A stretch of DNA of 64,000 nucleotides from Opisthorchis felineus (GCA_004794785.1 SJOL01009883.1:720778-784777), one strand, 5' to 3'. Counted from the first letter of the stretch, positions 1-11,365 are shown. Program-made: numbers and translations. Notes: a model not told the origin generated them from the sequence alone.

Positions 1-90
1 GTACTGCCAGCTTGCCGAAGCCTGGGCGGGAACAGTTGAGATGTCGGGTTCGAGCCACAGACCTTCCGGTCAGTATGTTCGCGCCTTAAC
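1..90 (+). repeat. Possible tRNA-derived SINE head, cut by the window edge
   Basis: Positions 46-56 read GGTTCGAGCC, a good match to the RNA polymerase III B box found in tRNA genes and tRNA-derived SINEs. A convincing A box is not visible upstream, and the start of the window may cut the element. No acceptor stem can be folded, so this is not a tRNA gene. The call rests on one short motif and is weak. Confidence 0.2.
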
Positions 91-867
91 CCTGAGCTCC
101 CAAGCTTTCTGTATACTGAAGAGCACATTTATGCACGTCCCTGAGAAATTAGGTTTTCTGGGACCGTTGGCCGTCCGAAGGGGGTTGATTCAGTCACGAC
201 GATACGAATGACACAGAGAGTTTCTTCTAACTTCCACATTAGTGTTGTGCTCCGCGTCTTAAGTGTGTTCCCCTTCAGGTGTTAGCATTTAATGTATGAC
301 AGCGAAGCGTCAGTGCGGAGAAATGATGTGCTGTCAATGACGATGATGATGTATCTTAGCTCTTTTTCAACTGCTACAAATGTTATTATTTCTCCTCTAA
401 ACGGCTTGTAGTATAGCAGCCCTTCCTGTTAACCTACACTTGTTCTCACTTTATTTGCTTTTACGTTACGGTAACTAACGGATTGACAATGATCTGCCTA
501 AAACTCCGCATATGACTTTGACCTAGTATAGAGATGGGTTGTAGTGGCTTTTGATTTTGTTTGGTTTGGCTACCCGTAATCATCCGGAATACTTACCCTG
601 TGAAATCCAATTTCTAGAGGTTAGAAACTGCGGGCGGTATAGCGTTTTTGTGTTGTTGTGCTGGTTGGTCCCCCCGACGGCTGATGTGTGCAGAAAACCG
701 AACTTCTTGGGTACGTTTATTAGCATAACCTTCGGCACCCTGCTAAAGCTAAGTGATACATGCTCACCGCAATGTGAAAACTACACATGGGACAGTGAAC
801 ACAAAACAAATTGGATGCGAAAAGCAAATCTTTTAGATGATGACGGATAACTAATGTGTTCACTAAA
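91..867. other. No gene recognised
   Basis: The stretch has only one open frame of note (551-850, about 100 codons), which resembles nothing I know and has no splice-site context that helps it. I see no repeat shared with the rest of the window. Confidence 0.4.
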
Positions 868-1141
868 ATGCCTTCATGTAGCTATTGCAACAAGGTAAGT
901 GCGTTCGGCGGAGCGCGTGCAGTTCAAATACTACTGCAAGATTGCCCTCGTTAACCGCAAACTTATGCATGAACACAATGGCTGGCCCCCATACACATTC
1001 AATGGCACGTTTATGCATGTGCACATTTTGCTCGTAAATGTCCATAAGGTTCTACCGGAGATGTTTTGCAACCTTGTGTGCAAGAGAATAAATGACATGA
1101 AGTGCTGGAAACTGTCGCTCTGTGTCCCCGCAACTCGTTAG
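868..1141 (+). pseudogene. Zinc-finger-like coding scrap with a possible short intron
   Basis: An ATG at 868 opens MPSCSYCNK and runs straight into GTAAGT at 895, a consensus splice donor. Possible acceptors follow at 922 or 940, giving an intron of 28 or 46 nt, after which the frame continues to 1141 with His- and Cys-containing text (KLMHEHNG, then GWPPYTF). The spacing is reminiscent of a C2H2 finger and linker but fits the consensus poorly. The last 90 bases lie inside the left arm of the inverted repeat, so the reading frame crosses a rearrangement boundary. It may be a decayed zinc-finger exon or chance; I favour neither strongly. Confidence 0.2.
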
Positions 1142-1742
1142 TTATCATCGCAAAGGTGGCATGGGTACTTTGCCAAAGTTTCTAAGCTGGAGCTGGGTTT
1201 GTGTACAACCGAGCCAGGCCTATGGCCAAAACATGCCATACGTAGTCAGCATATAGCCCACATATGTCTCCTCTCAAATAGACATATAGCGGCTGCATAC
1301 AGTCTGCCCGCAGTGGCCTGAAAGATAGAATCGCCAGCATGGCAAAAATCACCATAAACAGCCTTCACAACAGCAATCCACAGCTTGTAACAGATACACT
1401 ATGCGCGGCAGTGGATGGAATCGGATAATAATTCGATTGGATACTCGTCACTTATTCATTTATAGTTCACCGCAGTTAAATGCCAGTTTGTCACCGATGT
1501 ATTGTTGTCGATCATGGTGATATTCACTTGCATAACGGGAATAAGTGTGGATGTCAGCACTGGAGATCTGATATTGACTAACGAACAAGCTAGGTTCTGT
1601 GGGTGTACTTCACCCTCAGCATGGACTCTGGATTGCCCATGCAACAGTGTACAACACCTGCTGTCGAGTACCAGACGATACCCAAATGACCCTCAGATGA
1701 CCCCCCCCCCAAGCATGACCCGACACCGACAATGCATATCGT
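1053..1742 (+). repeat. Left arm of a 690-bp inverted repeat
   Basis: This arm is the reverse complement of 3083-3771. By eye the two differ at only a few positions: a cluster near 1063-1070 with a one-base indel, and one substitution near 1581. Even the ten-base C run at 1701-1710 is matched by ten G at 3115-3124. The arm encodes nothing I recognise; the same open frame appears in both copies only because the DNA is shared. The loop is about 1.34 kb. Confidence 0.9.
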
Positions 1743-1744
1743 TG

Positions 1745-2335
1745 AAGACTGTGGACCGTCTGTACGTATGGCGTTGCTCTAACACCTGACGGAGTGTGAA
1801 CATGTGATCGGCACAGCCCCTACCCGGTCGAAATCCCGTTTGATGCTCACGGGTGAAGGATTCGCGTGCCGCCGTAAGACGACGAAGAATCAGTGTCGCA
1901 ACAAGCCTTTTTACAACGGGAGTCAAGCTGACACCCCCTGTGGCTACTACATTCACTGCGAGTATCTTTTTTGAAAATGGGCACTATTATCGACTCACCC
2001 CAGTTGTCCGGAATGGTCTCTTTCCCCCAGATAGACACTAATAGATTAGACAGGCACTAACTGAAGAATTCACCGATATCGTTGAACAGAGTGGGTGAAA
2101 GGTCGTCAGGGCCAGAAGTACGATGACGCTTGAGTAGAGATTTACACTCGGTTGCTTCCGGAACGGAGGGTTTCCATGTTCACAGTCAGCCTTTCTGTTG
2201 AAGGCCGGCGGTCCGGATTGGAGTTACCAGGTGGCCAACTGAATCGGGGTTCAGAGTATTATGCCCAGCGGTCTAAACGTTCTGCTTTGCTGGATATCAC
2301 AGAGCCAATCTGGCCCCTGTTAGGTTCCCATGTCA
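1745..2335 (-). pseudogene. RTE-like LINE fragment, linker and N-terminal half of RT
   Basis: Read on the minus strand, the fragment gives SSKAERLDRW near 2290, a linker found in all the RTE-like copies here. It is followed by GKETIPDNWGES near 2020, ESFTREHQTGFRPGRGC near 1850, and TLRQVLEQRHTYRR, then stops abruptly at 1745 where the inverted-repeat arm begins. Frameshifts separate the pieces. It is a truncated, rearranged copy of the family seen at 33-36 kb. Confidence 0.85.
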
Positions 2336-2384
2336 TTAAGGTGACTGTTCGTGCTCAGTGCATGCCAAAAAATTGTATGATGTT

Positions 2385-2655
2385 GGACAGCCTTTTCAAC
2401 AGACATTTTACTGTGCATTGGTCTTCAGAGTTGAGCACAGTGTCGTCTGTGTACTCCAGATCCGCAAGGTTCTCACCAGAGGCAATTTAAACACCGGGTT
2501 TTTGTAAAACCTTTCAGGTCTCGTTATTTTATCACTGATGAAGTGAAGACAGTGAGCATCCTTTTCGGATGCCAGTTTTTTACGGAGGGTTTTAGATAGC
2601 GCTCCATACACACAAGATCTGAAGTACGTGAGTATAGGTACTGGAACATTTGACA
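2385..2655 (-). pseudogene. RTE-like LINE fragment, RT palm with YTDD box
   Basis: On the minus strand this segment aligns at nucleotide level with 35200-35440 of the long LINE copy, covering the text between the end of the fingers region and the catalytic box. The box reads YTDD at plus positions 2442-2453. The order is wrong: this C-terminal part lies upstream, on the coding strand, of the N-terminal RT part at 1745-2335. At least one rearrangement or two separate insertions are needed. Confidence 0.75.
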
Positions 2656-3082
2656 CCTAGTGTCTTGGATATCCGCAAATGGAAGAGTGTGTGAAGCGGT
2701 TGGTTGAGTCTGTAGCAGTAGGGCGAGGATTGTCGTTGAGAAAGCTCGCCACTACTTTTTCGCATAGTGATGAATGATCGTCCTCATTTCCGTCAAATGA
2801 TACATAGGCCTCCTGCAGTTAAAACGCGGTGAATAAGTGTTGCAGGGAGTATTGTCGCCCCGGCTACGTTGCGAGTGGTTTGGCTGAACATGGGGCATGA
2901 GTCCAGAGTAAGTTGAGCTCTGCTGTGGCTGAGTGACATTCTGAATACTTTCCAATCGGCCAATAAGGCAGCGGTTGTCCCCACTGTTTTAGACAGCCGT
3001 GGTGAGCGTACTGTCGTGTCCTGTCGTGTTCATATCCAGGCCGCTCTGCTATGAGTCGCCTGCTAATTCTAGGACATTTTCG
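2656..3082. other. Loop segment of the inverted repeat, not assigned
   Basis: This part of the loop has open frames on the minus strand (2752-2955 and 2793-2984) with no recognised motif. A faint helix-turn-helix-like text near 2830-2880 recalled Tc1-type transposases, but nothing else supports that. Confidence 0.3.
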
Positions 3083-3771
3083 ACGATATGCATTGTCGGT
3101 GTCGGGTCATGCTTGGGGGGGGGGTCATCTGAGGGTCATTTGGGTATCGTCTGGTACTCGACAGCAGGTGTTGTACACTGTTGCATGGGCAATCCAGAGT
3201 CCATGCTGAGGGTGAAGTACACCCACAGAACCTAGCTTGTTCGTAAGTCAATATCAGATCTCCAGTGCTGACATCCACACTTATTCCCGTTATGCAAGTG
3301 AATATCACCATGATCGACAACAATACATCGGTGACAAACTGGCATTTAACTGCGGTGAACTATAAATGAATAAGTGACGAGTATCCAATCGAATTATTAT
3401 CCGATTCCATCCACTGCCGCGCATAGTGTATCTGTTACAAGCTGTGGATTGCTGTTGTGAAGGCTGTTTATGGTGATTTTTGCCATGCTGGCGATTCTAT
3501 CTTTCAGGCCACTGCGGGCAGACTGTATGCAGCCGCTATATGTCTATTTGAGAGGAGACATATGTGGGCTATATGCTGACTACGTATGGCATGTTTTGGC
3601 CATAGGCCTGGCTCGGTTGTACACAAACCCAGCTCCAGCTTAGAAACTTTGGCAAAGTACCCATGCCACCTTTGCGATGATAACTAACGAGTTGCGGGGA
3701 CACAGAGCGACAGTTTCCAGCACTTCATGTCATTTATTCTCTTGCACACAAGGTTAAAAGCATCTCCGGTA
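3083..3771 (-). repeat. Right arm of the 690-bp inverted repeat
   Basis: This is the near-perfect reverse complement of 1053-1742. Its outer edge abuts a minus-strand LINE 3' UTR fragment at about 3766. The flanks of the two arms share no obvious direct repeat, so a target-site duplication around the whole structure is not evident. Confidence 0.9.
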
Positions 3772-3905
3772 CCTACACATCCAAACAATCAATCAGACAA
3801 TCTGGAAAGAAACTGACAACACGAACGCCACTGGCACCGATCAGGCGCAATTTCTTGCGGCGTCTCTCTATATGAGAAGCCAGATACGGGACACATGAAT
3901 GGTTG
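3766..3905 (-). mobile_element. RTE-like LINE 3' UTR fragment
   Basis: The minus strand matches the 3' UTR of the long LINE at about 36085-36200, including CAGTTTCTTTCCAGATTGTC and GATTGTTTGGATGTGTAGG. It ends at the outer edge of the inverted-repeat arm. It has no coding content. Confidence 0.75.
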
Positions 3906-4929
3906 GAGTCACTGGCGGAGAGCCCAGTCGCGCGCATGCACCCACACTGCTGCCTCTAATGCATAGCGTCCCCACACGATCTCCACAACTAAAACCCCAC
4001 TGACGCTCTTGAATTCATGCTTAAATTATGTCACTTACTACCTCCAGTACGGGGCTGCCCACCCATATCTGCCCACGTAATCGACGAATGAAACTGTGGC
4101 AGCTGTAACCACTGTACATGTGTGCGGTTTTTACAGCTAAAAATGATCATGACAGCACAGTAAGTCTCATTGGTGGAAGCTGAGGCTGTCTACGCAGACG
4201 CAGGTCAGGACTGGAATGAAACCTCAGGTACCTCAGCTGCTTTGTTATGGCTGTGATCCCCAGGTCAGACTGGTATCGGCGGCCTCTGGCCAGTAAATAA
4301 CGAACACTTGGAACATAACCATAATCTGTTTCTTCAACGCCGTGAGTGTGGGCGCATTAAGGAATGAGCATTATCTTTTGAACGACCAGCAATTGAGGCG
4401 CGAATCAGCTGCAGTTCACATACAGTGCCCACAGAAACTGCGGCTTATTCCCCATAGTACTAATCGCTCTGCTAGCAGGTCTTGTACGGCAGGTGGGATT
4501 CTTCACATCTACAGCTCTCGCATCTTCGACTCGTTGGAAAAATTTTAAGCCGTAGAAGCCCTTTCGGAGCATTGGACTCAAACCCACCGTACAGCTATTA
4601 AGTCTGACAACCTCTCTGGTAGCACATCTCTCAGCTGCACACCTTCGGACGCAGCAGAGATAGTGTTGAAGTGCTTATCCATAAACTGCTGTAACGCAAT
4701 TGAAACTGGACCGTATCCCCGACGAGCCCCAGACAAGGAGTAGCCCCATTGTAACCCCCTTTATATGACCTTGAGTTTTTGATGTACCTGTATCTAACTT
4801 GTACCGTAGTTTCGGTCTCTGTTTCGGTTCGAATACACACCTGTTGTTGTCACGCTCCGGTCTTCTTTCCCGCATCACTCAACCTGTGAGAATGCGTGCC
4901 TCGTGTGTTGTGTGGATCCAATAATACCA
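3906..4929. other. No gene recognised
   Basis: There are only short frames on both strands (for example 4342-4548 plus and 4675-4878 minus), none with recognisable motifs. A TATAAAGG string lies on the minus strand near 4765 but without a supported gene behind it. Confidence 0.35.
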
Positions 4930-5034
4930 ATTTCCATGTACATTCATTTCAGAACAGACGTGTGCCGTCACTACATCCTCGCGAACGTCGAATACGGTTG
5001 ACTTCCTGACATCCCACGCTACACTGCCTCAGTC

Positions 5035-5795
5035 ATTTCAACAAACTTCGCGATATTAAACAATCAGCTTGGCTTGAACAGCCGTCCATAATCGCACTTT
5101 CAGAGACCTGCCTAACACCATATGTCTCTGACGCGCAGACCTCCATAGACGGCTACTCCATTTTCCGAGCTGACTGGAAACGCGGGAGAGCAGGTGGGGT
5201 TGCTTTATACTTACATGCGGCCCTGCCCATCCCGATTTTCCTCTCCGACACCACTCCTGTACATTTTGTGATGCACGGTGGATTCAATTCGCACTGCGTG
5301 GGACCGATTCTCTTCTTCTCGGCGTCGTCTGCCGTTGCCTCTCGAGTCCACCGGAAGATAACCAGTTCCTCATACAAGCACTTGAGTAACTCTCCTCCAG
5401 CTACCAGTTCACACAACTCTTGGTAGTAGGTGATTTTAACGCATTAAAAAAGGCCTCCTGGATGGAACTCCATCGCGTCGGGTCTAGTGGACACTTTGCA
5501 TTGGCGCTGACCGAAGTCTTAAAACAGAACGCTTAGACTCACCATGTCGTCGCACCCACCAGATATCGTGCAGGCCAACTGCCATCCCTGCTGGATTTGG
5601 TTATCACCAAAGAAAGACACTTCGTTGATCAAATATTAATTAAAGCTCCAGTGGGACACAGGGATCACTTTGTGTCGACGTTTGATTTCATCTGCTACTG
5701 GGCCAGAAATCCGGAAACACAATCGCGGATTCGGGACTTCTGCCATGCAGACTTCCCAGAAATAAATAACTGCTTTGAACTTAAAACTTAGACTT
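5035..5795 (+). pseudogene. CR1-like LINE endonuclease (APE type)
   Basis: The domain would nick target DNA for target-primed reverse transcription. Visible motifs are IALSETCLTP (catalytic Glu), GGVALYLHAALP, VVGDFNA after a frameshift near 5360, PSLLDLVITK, and GHRDHFVSTF. In the last the usual Ser before Asp-His is Arg while the Asp and His remain. At least one frameshift and several stops separate the blocks, so it cannot be translated as one protein. Confidence 0.8.
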
Positions 5796-5959
5796 AAAAC
5801 TGGAACCAGCTTCAGCGGAAGAGTTATACAAGACCATTATCCTGAAAAATTCACGAGGCTGACGCGATGTTCGTCCCAAAAAAACCGCGAGCAGTCCAAC
5901 GGACAAAAAGCTGCCTAAAAGGATTCCGCGCCTTCTGGGAAAGAGGCCACAACTATTTT

Positions 5960-6935
5960 TCCAAAAGATAACCACAGGAGATACGGAAAACGAGCTGTCA
6001 TTTCGTAAGATGCTCTACCTACTCTTCTCCAGCGCCGGTCTCCACTGGAGTTCTTCAAGGCTCTGTTTTGGGACCACTTATGTTCCTGATCTACGTCAAC
6101 GACCTTCCAGGCGTTCTTTCAAGTCCATGTCTACCATTTGCGAACGACTTGAAATCCTGAGGTTCAAATGTCAGTGCCCTCCAAATGGATGTAGACGCTC
6201 CAAAGCAGTAATCGTTAGACTGGCGCCTTCTTCCGAATGACGAAAAGTGCGTCCATATGTTGTTCGGAGGAGACTTAGCGAACGCCTTTGTCGTGCATGG
6301 TAAGAAAGGAGCAGAAGACATTACGAGGATGGATACCGAAAGGGATTTGGGTATCTAGCTCTCTTCAAACATGACCTTCCCACTGCACCATGAAAAACTG
6401 ACTCAAAAGGCATCCGCCCTATTATGGATGATTCGGTGAACCTTCACTCATATTGCTCGCCTGGACTTCCAGACACCATTCGGCCTACGTCAGACCGCTT
6501 CTTGAATACGCCAACCAAGTTGTCTATTCGGGATGCAAGAAAGACGCTACCCTCGTTGAGCGTGTCCAATAAGCTGCCTCAAAATGGTTGCCGGCCCTAA
6601 GTCCGTTGATTATGAAATGCGTCTCGTGGGGCTTGGCCTATTTCTCCTGGAGTATCGTCGCCTCCGAGGAGTCCTAATGCTTATTTATGCCCTGTTTGAG
6701 CAAGGTTTGTTCAACAGGTTTTTCACCGTTCACCTAACTAACACACGGCAGGAACATGGTAAGAAGATTTTCAAGCTCAGAACGCACAGCTTTATTAGGC
6801 AACAGTTTTTTCTCATTTCGGGTAGTTGGTGTGTGGAATAACCTTCCTCTAACGCTTGTTCACGATGCATCTAGTAACTGGTTCAAAGCACTGTTAGATG
6901 CATTTTTAGTTGAGTCCTAGCACTGGCAAGATTAC
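5960..6935 (+). pseudogene. CR1-like LINE reverse transcriptase, internally deleted
   Basis: The first recognisable block is STGVLQGSVLGPLMFLIYVN near 6045, joined almost directly to the post-endonuclease linker, so the RT fingers and part of the palm are deleted. The catalytic box, normally F/YADD, reads FAND at 6137-6148, with the first Asp replaced by Asn. The C-terminal text ([39 protein letters not shown]) is better kept, in several frames. It is non-functional. Confidence 0.8.
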
Positions 6936-7384
6936 TACCCCGCGTTGAGAAAAAGTACAGCGCTACACCCTTTTTTCGCTTGTGCCTTTCAGGTGAACAG
7001 AAACCGCTAAACCACCAAAACAAACCCGAACCAGGAAGTTTGAAAAAAAGCTTTGATCCTGTATATCAATCTGTGAATCAGTGAAAACCGCGTTCTGTAT
7101 CAAAACGAGACATGATCATGTCTGGTCAACCGATTGACGGGTTCAAGTTTTTAGCCTGCATCCTGTTTATCGGTTTTCGTCCGAATGTTGCGCTGTGATT
7201 ATCCTTTTTGCGCAGCTATGTAAACGTCGTCCATGTTCGATAGTAAACGCAGGTCTCTAATTAAGTGAATTATGTCCGAGGAGGACTCCGGACTAGGCAA
7301 AAAACTTGGGCTCATTCTTCCACGGCGTTTATACTGCAAACTCTAGTTCCAAAATCTTGGACTACCAATCAGAATCACTAAGAG

Positions 7385-7714
7385 GTGGTACGGTTGTTTG
7401 TGGCGTATTTAACCAGAATTCGACGAACAAATAGAAGAGAAGACAACAGCGACAACGAAACTAACCTTGAGATTTGCTCAAAGCGGGCTCACCAGTACGT
7501 TGATGATAGACTGAACCCCTGTGTCGTTCGTATAGTTGTGACTGATCCACTGATTGTACCTGGCCTTGGAGAGACGATTTTAATAGAGACGTGTAAAAAT
7601 GTTACCGCCGGTGCACAGATCACACCAAAAGTCAATGGTATTCACCATGAGGTGAACAGTGTTCATAAATCGGCTAGTATAAACAACTGCAAAACTCCTG
7701 ATAGTGGTGGGTAA
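7385..7714 (+). CDS. Open frame of 109 codons, possible retroelement scrap
   Basis: The protein is not recognised with confidence. Its middle (VVTDPLIVPGLGETILIE) has the flavour of the segment between protease and reverse transcriptase in some gypsy-type polyproteins, but no protease or RT is found next to it. No splice signals frame it. It may be a relic of an LTR element or a chance frame. Confidence 0.2.
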   Translation: MVRLFVAYLTRIRRTNRREDNSDNETNLEICSKRAHQYVDDRLNPCVVRIVVTDPLIVPGLGETILIETCKNVTAGAQITPKVNGIHHEVNSVHKSASINNCKTPDSGG

Positions 7715-8672
7715 ACGAAGTGTCCATTCATGTGCTACATTGCACGTAGATGTGTGCTTCCGAGGGTGCTCAGCAATACTATCACTAATTTCACTAGGTG
7801 AGCAGTGCTCCATTCCGCTGCGCCCCTTCGGAGAGGAAAATCCCTCAGTGTGGTATCGCTAGCGCCGGTATCCAGCGTGAATCTACCAGCTTTTATGATA
7901 TATCAGTGAGCATTAGAAGTGGTGTTGAGCAGGACCACTCCCTCAGCCACCGAATTTTTATTCACACCGTTTTCCTCATTTGGGTGGCCTGTCATTCTTA
8001 ATCGGACCGTACAGTAATGCCGCTATGCGCAAAATTTCTTATGAATCTGCCGCAGCAGCGAGTTTCCTGTGGTTTCAGTGGCCTTGGCCACGTCGACATC
8101 TTAGTTGCTGTCTGCCGGTTTGAACCCATTATCCCAAATAGACTGGTTTGTGCGTCTCCGTGACCCATTTAGCTATACTGGGATGTCCGTGGGGCTCTTG
8201 TAGACTCCCTCATACCAGGATGGCCAGTGGCTAAAGGTCTGACCAGCAAAGTCTCCCGGTCTTCCAGGTTTAGGTTGGGACATGCCTGGAGACTCGTTCC
8301 TTGGCAATTGTAATGCGCCCACACATCCCGACACACCCCTCCGCCTTGTTGTTAGGCTCTGGAGCCAGAGGCATCGGGCGGGGACCCTACTCATCTCCTG
8401 TCGAGCTTCAGACTGTAATACGTAGCGGTCGCCCAAGCTGATTAGCGCATACCCGTCCACTGTCTTCCTCGCGCCTTGTTTTGTTCCACATGTCACCACT
8501 TGCATCACGAAACAACACCTTGACATGAATCCGAACTTTGGTCAACAACGGGTTCTGTGAGCTCGTTAAGGGCACAATGTGTTCTCACATTGTTGTTTTT
8601 TACGTTACACTCAACATATGTAAGAACAGGACACACAACACAGTCAAAATGCACAGTCGCGACGCTCAGACT

Positions 8673-8692
8673 CGCGCGCACGCGCGCGCGCA
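8673..8692. repeat. Alternating CG-rich purine-pyrimidine tract
   Basis: Twenty bases are almost entirely alternating C and G with one CA step. Such tracts can adopt left-handed Z-DNA under torsion. In this otherwise AT-leaning sequence, a dense CpG run is unusual. No promoter was identified beside it. Confidence 0.8.
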
Positions 8693-9455
8693 GGGAGCGA
8701 GGAGCCAGCCAAACACTCCAAGTCAACTGAGTTCCACAAGTCCCCACGGACAACTACGGAACACGTGTAACAGATATTCTGCAGAGAAGACACGTCCTGC
8801 GTCGGGAGTTTCACTCAGGAACTCTCAGCAGTTGTCCTCAAACGACAGGTCACTTTTTCGGCTTATTCCACCCCTTGTATTGTATCTATTTTCATCAAGT
8901 GCACCTTACTATTGTATTCACTATCACTCTGGTAAAACAGACTTTTGTTAGTGCTTGTTACCTTCTGATAATCACCTAACCACCAACTAGATCACTAACA
9001 TATACACCTCACGTGAAACCATGACACATAAAGCTGACAATACTTTCATGCCATACCGGCCATCGCGTGGTCACCAGCCGGGTCGAGTTGCTTGCTACAC
9101 ACAACAGGGTGGGGAAAGAAAATAGTCCACTACAGAGGCTGATAACCCGTCCGTTTTGTATCGACTTGCCTCACCCTCTAGGGACCAGCTGACGTCAACA
9201 GCCTCAGGTGTCTCAAGCTCCACTTTCAAGAGTGGAGGAACAGTCTATATGGCCGCTTCTACTGTTCGCACTCTGACGCAAGCAAGACAACAAAGTGTTT
9301 TTCTTCTCACAGTGGACCCAATTGACGTAGTGTTGCTGAGCATCGGAAGAAAAAATTTGGGATACAAAAATGGTAAATGACCAAAGAACCCTTCGCATTT
9401 CACACCTTTCCGGCTGCGCAGTCCTAACTTTCTAGAGGCCGTTCCGTTAGCATGT

Positions 9456-10380
9456 GCGGGGTTCTGAACAGTATCAGTGCGCTGGGGTGGAGGACCCCGG
9501 CCGGACAGGACGAATGTTGACAGCCGTCTCCCTGCGGTCAGCCTCGCAACGTCCGCGAAGGAGTCTCACGAGTGGGAAGTTGATCGCTGTCTCCTGGCCG
9601 TGTCTGCTTACGCTTCAATCGACTGTTGCTCTGACAACAATAAAGAAACGTTTCATGACGCCTTCCATGCCCTGCCGCGACAAACTAGGTAGTCAGATAG
9701 CGCGGTGGTTCATAATGCACATCTGACTAGCCTCAGTGAATCGGAGACCAGATTTGGCGGTCGATGTGGATTGGAATTGGCTCGCAAGGCAGTGGCGGGT
9801 GATCGTATTAGTTATGTGCCGACCGTAGGCAGTTTTTATGCAATGGTAAATCCCGCAATAACCGAAGTCACCCGGCCACATGGTGTCATGCAACGGCGTG
9901 CCACTGACGAACCAAGGTTGACCACATCACCATTAGTCGTCCATGGTGCGGACCAGTTACTTAGTGTTGCAGATTTTGGGAAACAGAGGTGGACTCCAAG
10001 AAGAGCCCCTTCCGGAGACGGTTCCCCTTTCGTTTTCTGAGGCTGCGTGAGGTGCGAAAAACTAGCTTAGCGGGTGAGATGTCGGCGGATGCGAAATTTA
10101 GACGAATTTATGGGAAACGCCGTTAGGAATCTCCTCCAACCACTCCAACACCAGATGGGAATAAATCCTGACACGAGGTCGACGCATCTTCGCACAGTAG
10201 TAGGATTTTGCCTGTACCACGACGTCAACAGACCCGCTCAAACATCGGGGAACGGACAAAACAGTGTCACTACTTGAATCTCGGAGAAATGCCCCCACCG
10301 TTCCCGGCTATAATTTGGCCCGAGAAATTGTCAGATGCCAAGAACCTCGTGGTGAGCGCGATATACGCAGGATGATCAGT
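9456..10380 (+). pseudogene. RTE-like LINE endonuclease remnant
   Basis: Recognisable blocks are the YAxIDCCSDNNKETFHDAF equivalent near 9600-9670 and SESETRFGGRCGLELARK near 9740-9790, corresponding to the APTDCSSD and SETQLGGR blocks of the other copies. The catalytic GDxN block is destroyed by a frameshift and stop near 9690. After 9800 only scattered similarity remains. Confidence 0.7.
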
Positions 10381-10399
10381 TGGACCCTAAATTTTTGAG

Positions 10400-11365
10400 G
10401 TCACCCCCCTCAACGCCTTAAGGTGGCCCGTAAAACACTCACTCAAGAGCAGCATGCAGGGTTCCGATATGGTAGGGGTTGCGTTGACCAAATCTTGAGC
10501 TCCATCAGGTGCTAAAACGGCACCATAAGTATAACCAACCTAAAATTTTGGTACTCCTGGACTTTCAGTGAGCACTGGAATCAGTTGACTAAGTTGCTCT
10601 CCTTAACACCCTTGCACAACAATGTATATTGTAAACATAACAAGTTCTCTGAATTTACCGACTTTCTGGTGTGTGTGTGAGTATGCGAAGACCTCTCTAA
10701 AAGCTTCCGTACACAAAGTGGTGCCCGTCAGGGGTGCCCACTCTCTCCCTTCCTATTTAATTTCGTGACCAATGAAATAATGAGAAGAAGGCCGAAAGGT
10801 CTTCAAAGCCCTAATGTTCAAGTAGCTACTGTAGAAAACCTTGCCGTCCTGGAATATGCAGACGACATCGTTCTCGCTTTCGAAGAGTATACGGCGCGGG
10901 TGTATTTAGATGAACTGACCAAAGTCACGCAGTCATTTGGCATGCACCTTGCACCCACAGTTTCAAGTCATGCTCCTGGAGATGCAGTCACTGAACACGT
11001 CACCTTAATTCCAGGGGCCACTCAAAGTTGCGGAGCGTTTTAGGGCATCCTTCAAGTAGCATTATTATCAATTTTAGCGTCAGAGATGAGGCCAATGCAG
11101 GAATCTGCCAGGCTAGGCTCGCGTTTGCTAATTTGAGACACGTATGGCGTCAAAGCGGTATACCCCTATCTCTCAGGGGACGTTGTTATCAGGCTACGGT
11201 ACGGGTTGTTTTGTTGCACGGCTGTGGAATTTGGCCTGTTTGAGCAGCAAGACCGAGACGTCTTCAAGTGCTCGATAACCGTTGTCTCAGGGCCATAGTT
11301 CTTGTGGTTTGTTGTCGATTAATCTGTGACGATGCAATCAGAAGGACTTTGTACTAGATTTTGGA
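10400..11365 (+). pseudogene. RTE-like LINE reverse transcriptase remnant, YADD intact
   Basis: Blocks seen are KTLTQEQHAGFRYGRGCVDQ near 10435, GCPLSPFLFNFVTNEIMRRR near 10740, LEYADDIVL at about 10849-10875, ELTKVTQSFGMHLAPT and, in another frame, the C-terminal RVVLLHGCGIWPV. The catalytic YADD (10855-10866) is intact, the only RTE-like copy in the window where it is, but frameshifts on both sides prevent a full protein. Confidence 0.8.

Larger units (their letters stand above)
4930..7040 (+). mobile_element. Decayed CR1/Jockey-like non-LTR retrotransposon
   Basis: The segment reads in broken frames as an endonuclease followed by a reverse transcriptase. The 3' end is inferred from the end of homology-like text (LLDAFLVES near 6915) and a short downstream region. 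No 5' UTR is identifiable, so the copy is probably 5'-truncated. The order EN then RT, the GxxQGSVLGP box and the C-terminal text place it with CR1/Jockey-type LINEs; it is clearly different from the RTE-like family elsewhere in the window. Confidence 0.8.
7041..9455. other. Mostly unassigned sequence between two LINE copies
   Basis: Apart from the open frames and the CG tract listed separately, nothing is recognisable. The frames at 8173-8526 (minus) and 8538-8951 (plus) are open for 118 and 138 codons but have composition and repeats unlike a conserved protein, and no motif was identified. The sequence near 8580-8640 can form a short hairpin (TGTTCTCACAT against ATGTAAGAACA). Confidence 0.35.
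9456..11365 (+). mobile_element. Decayed RTE-like LINE copy, 5'-truncated
   Basis: Broken EN and RT blocks of the same family as at 33-36 kb run in order on the plus strand. The copy begins inside the endonuclease and loses similarity after the C-terminal text RRLQVLDNRCLRAIV (11255-11310) and CDDAIRRTLY near 11350. It is more diverged than the other copies, with deletions between EN and RT. Confidence 0.8.

Noticed and set aside
1456..1644. Frames in the inverted-repeat arm that recur at 3069-3323
   Set aside because: The shared protein text only reflects the duplicated DNA; it is not evidence of a conserved protein.
2152..2490. Plus-strand ORF of 112 codons
   Set aside because: It is the antisense shadow of the minus-strand LINE linker (SSKAERLDRW region).
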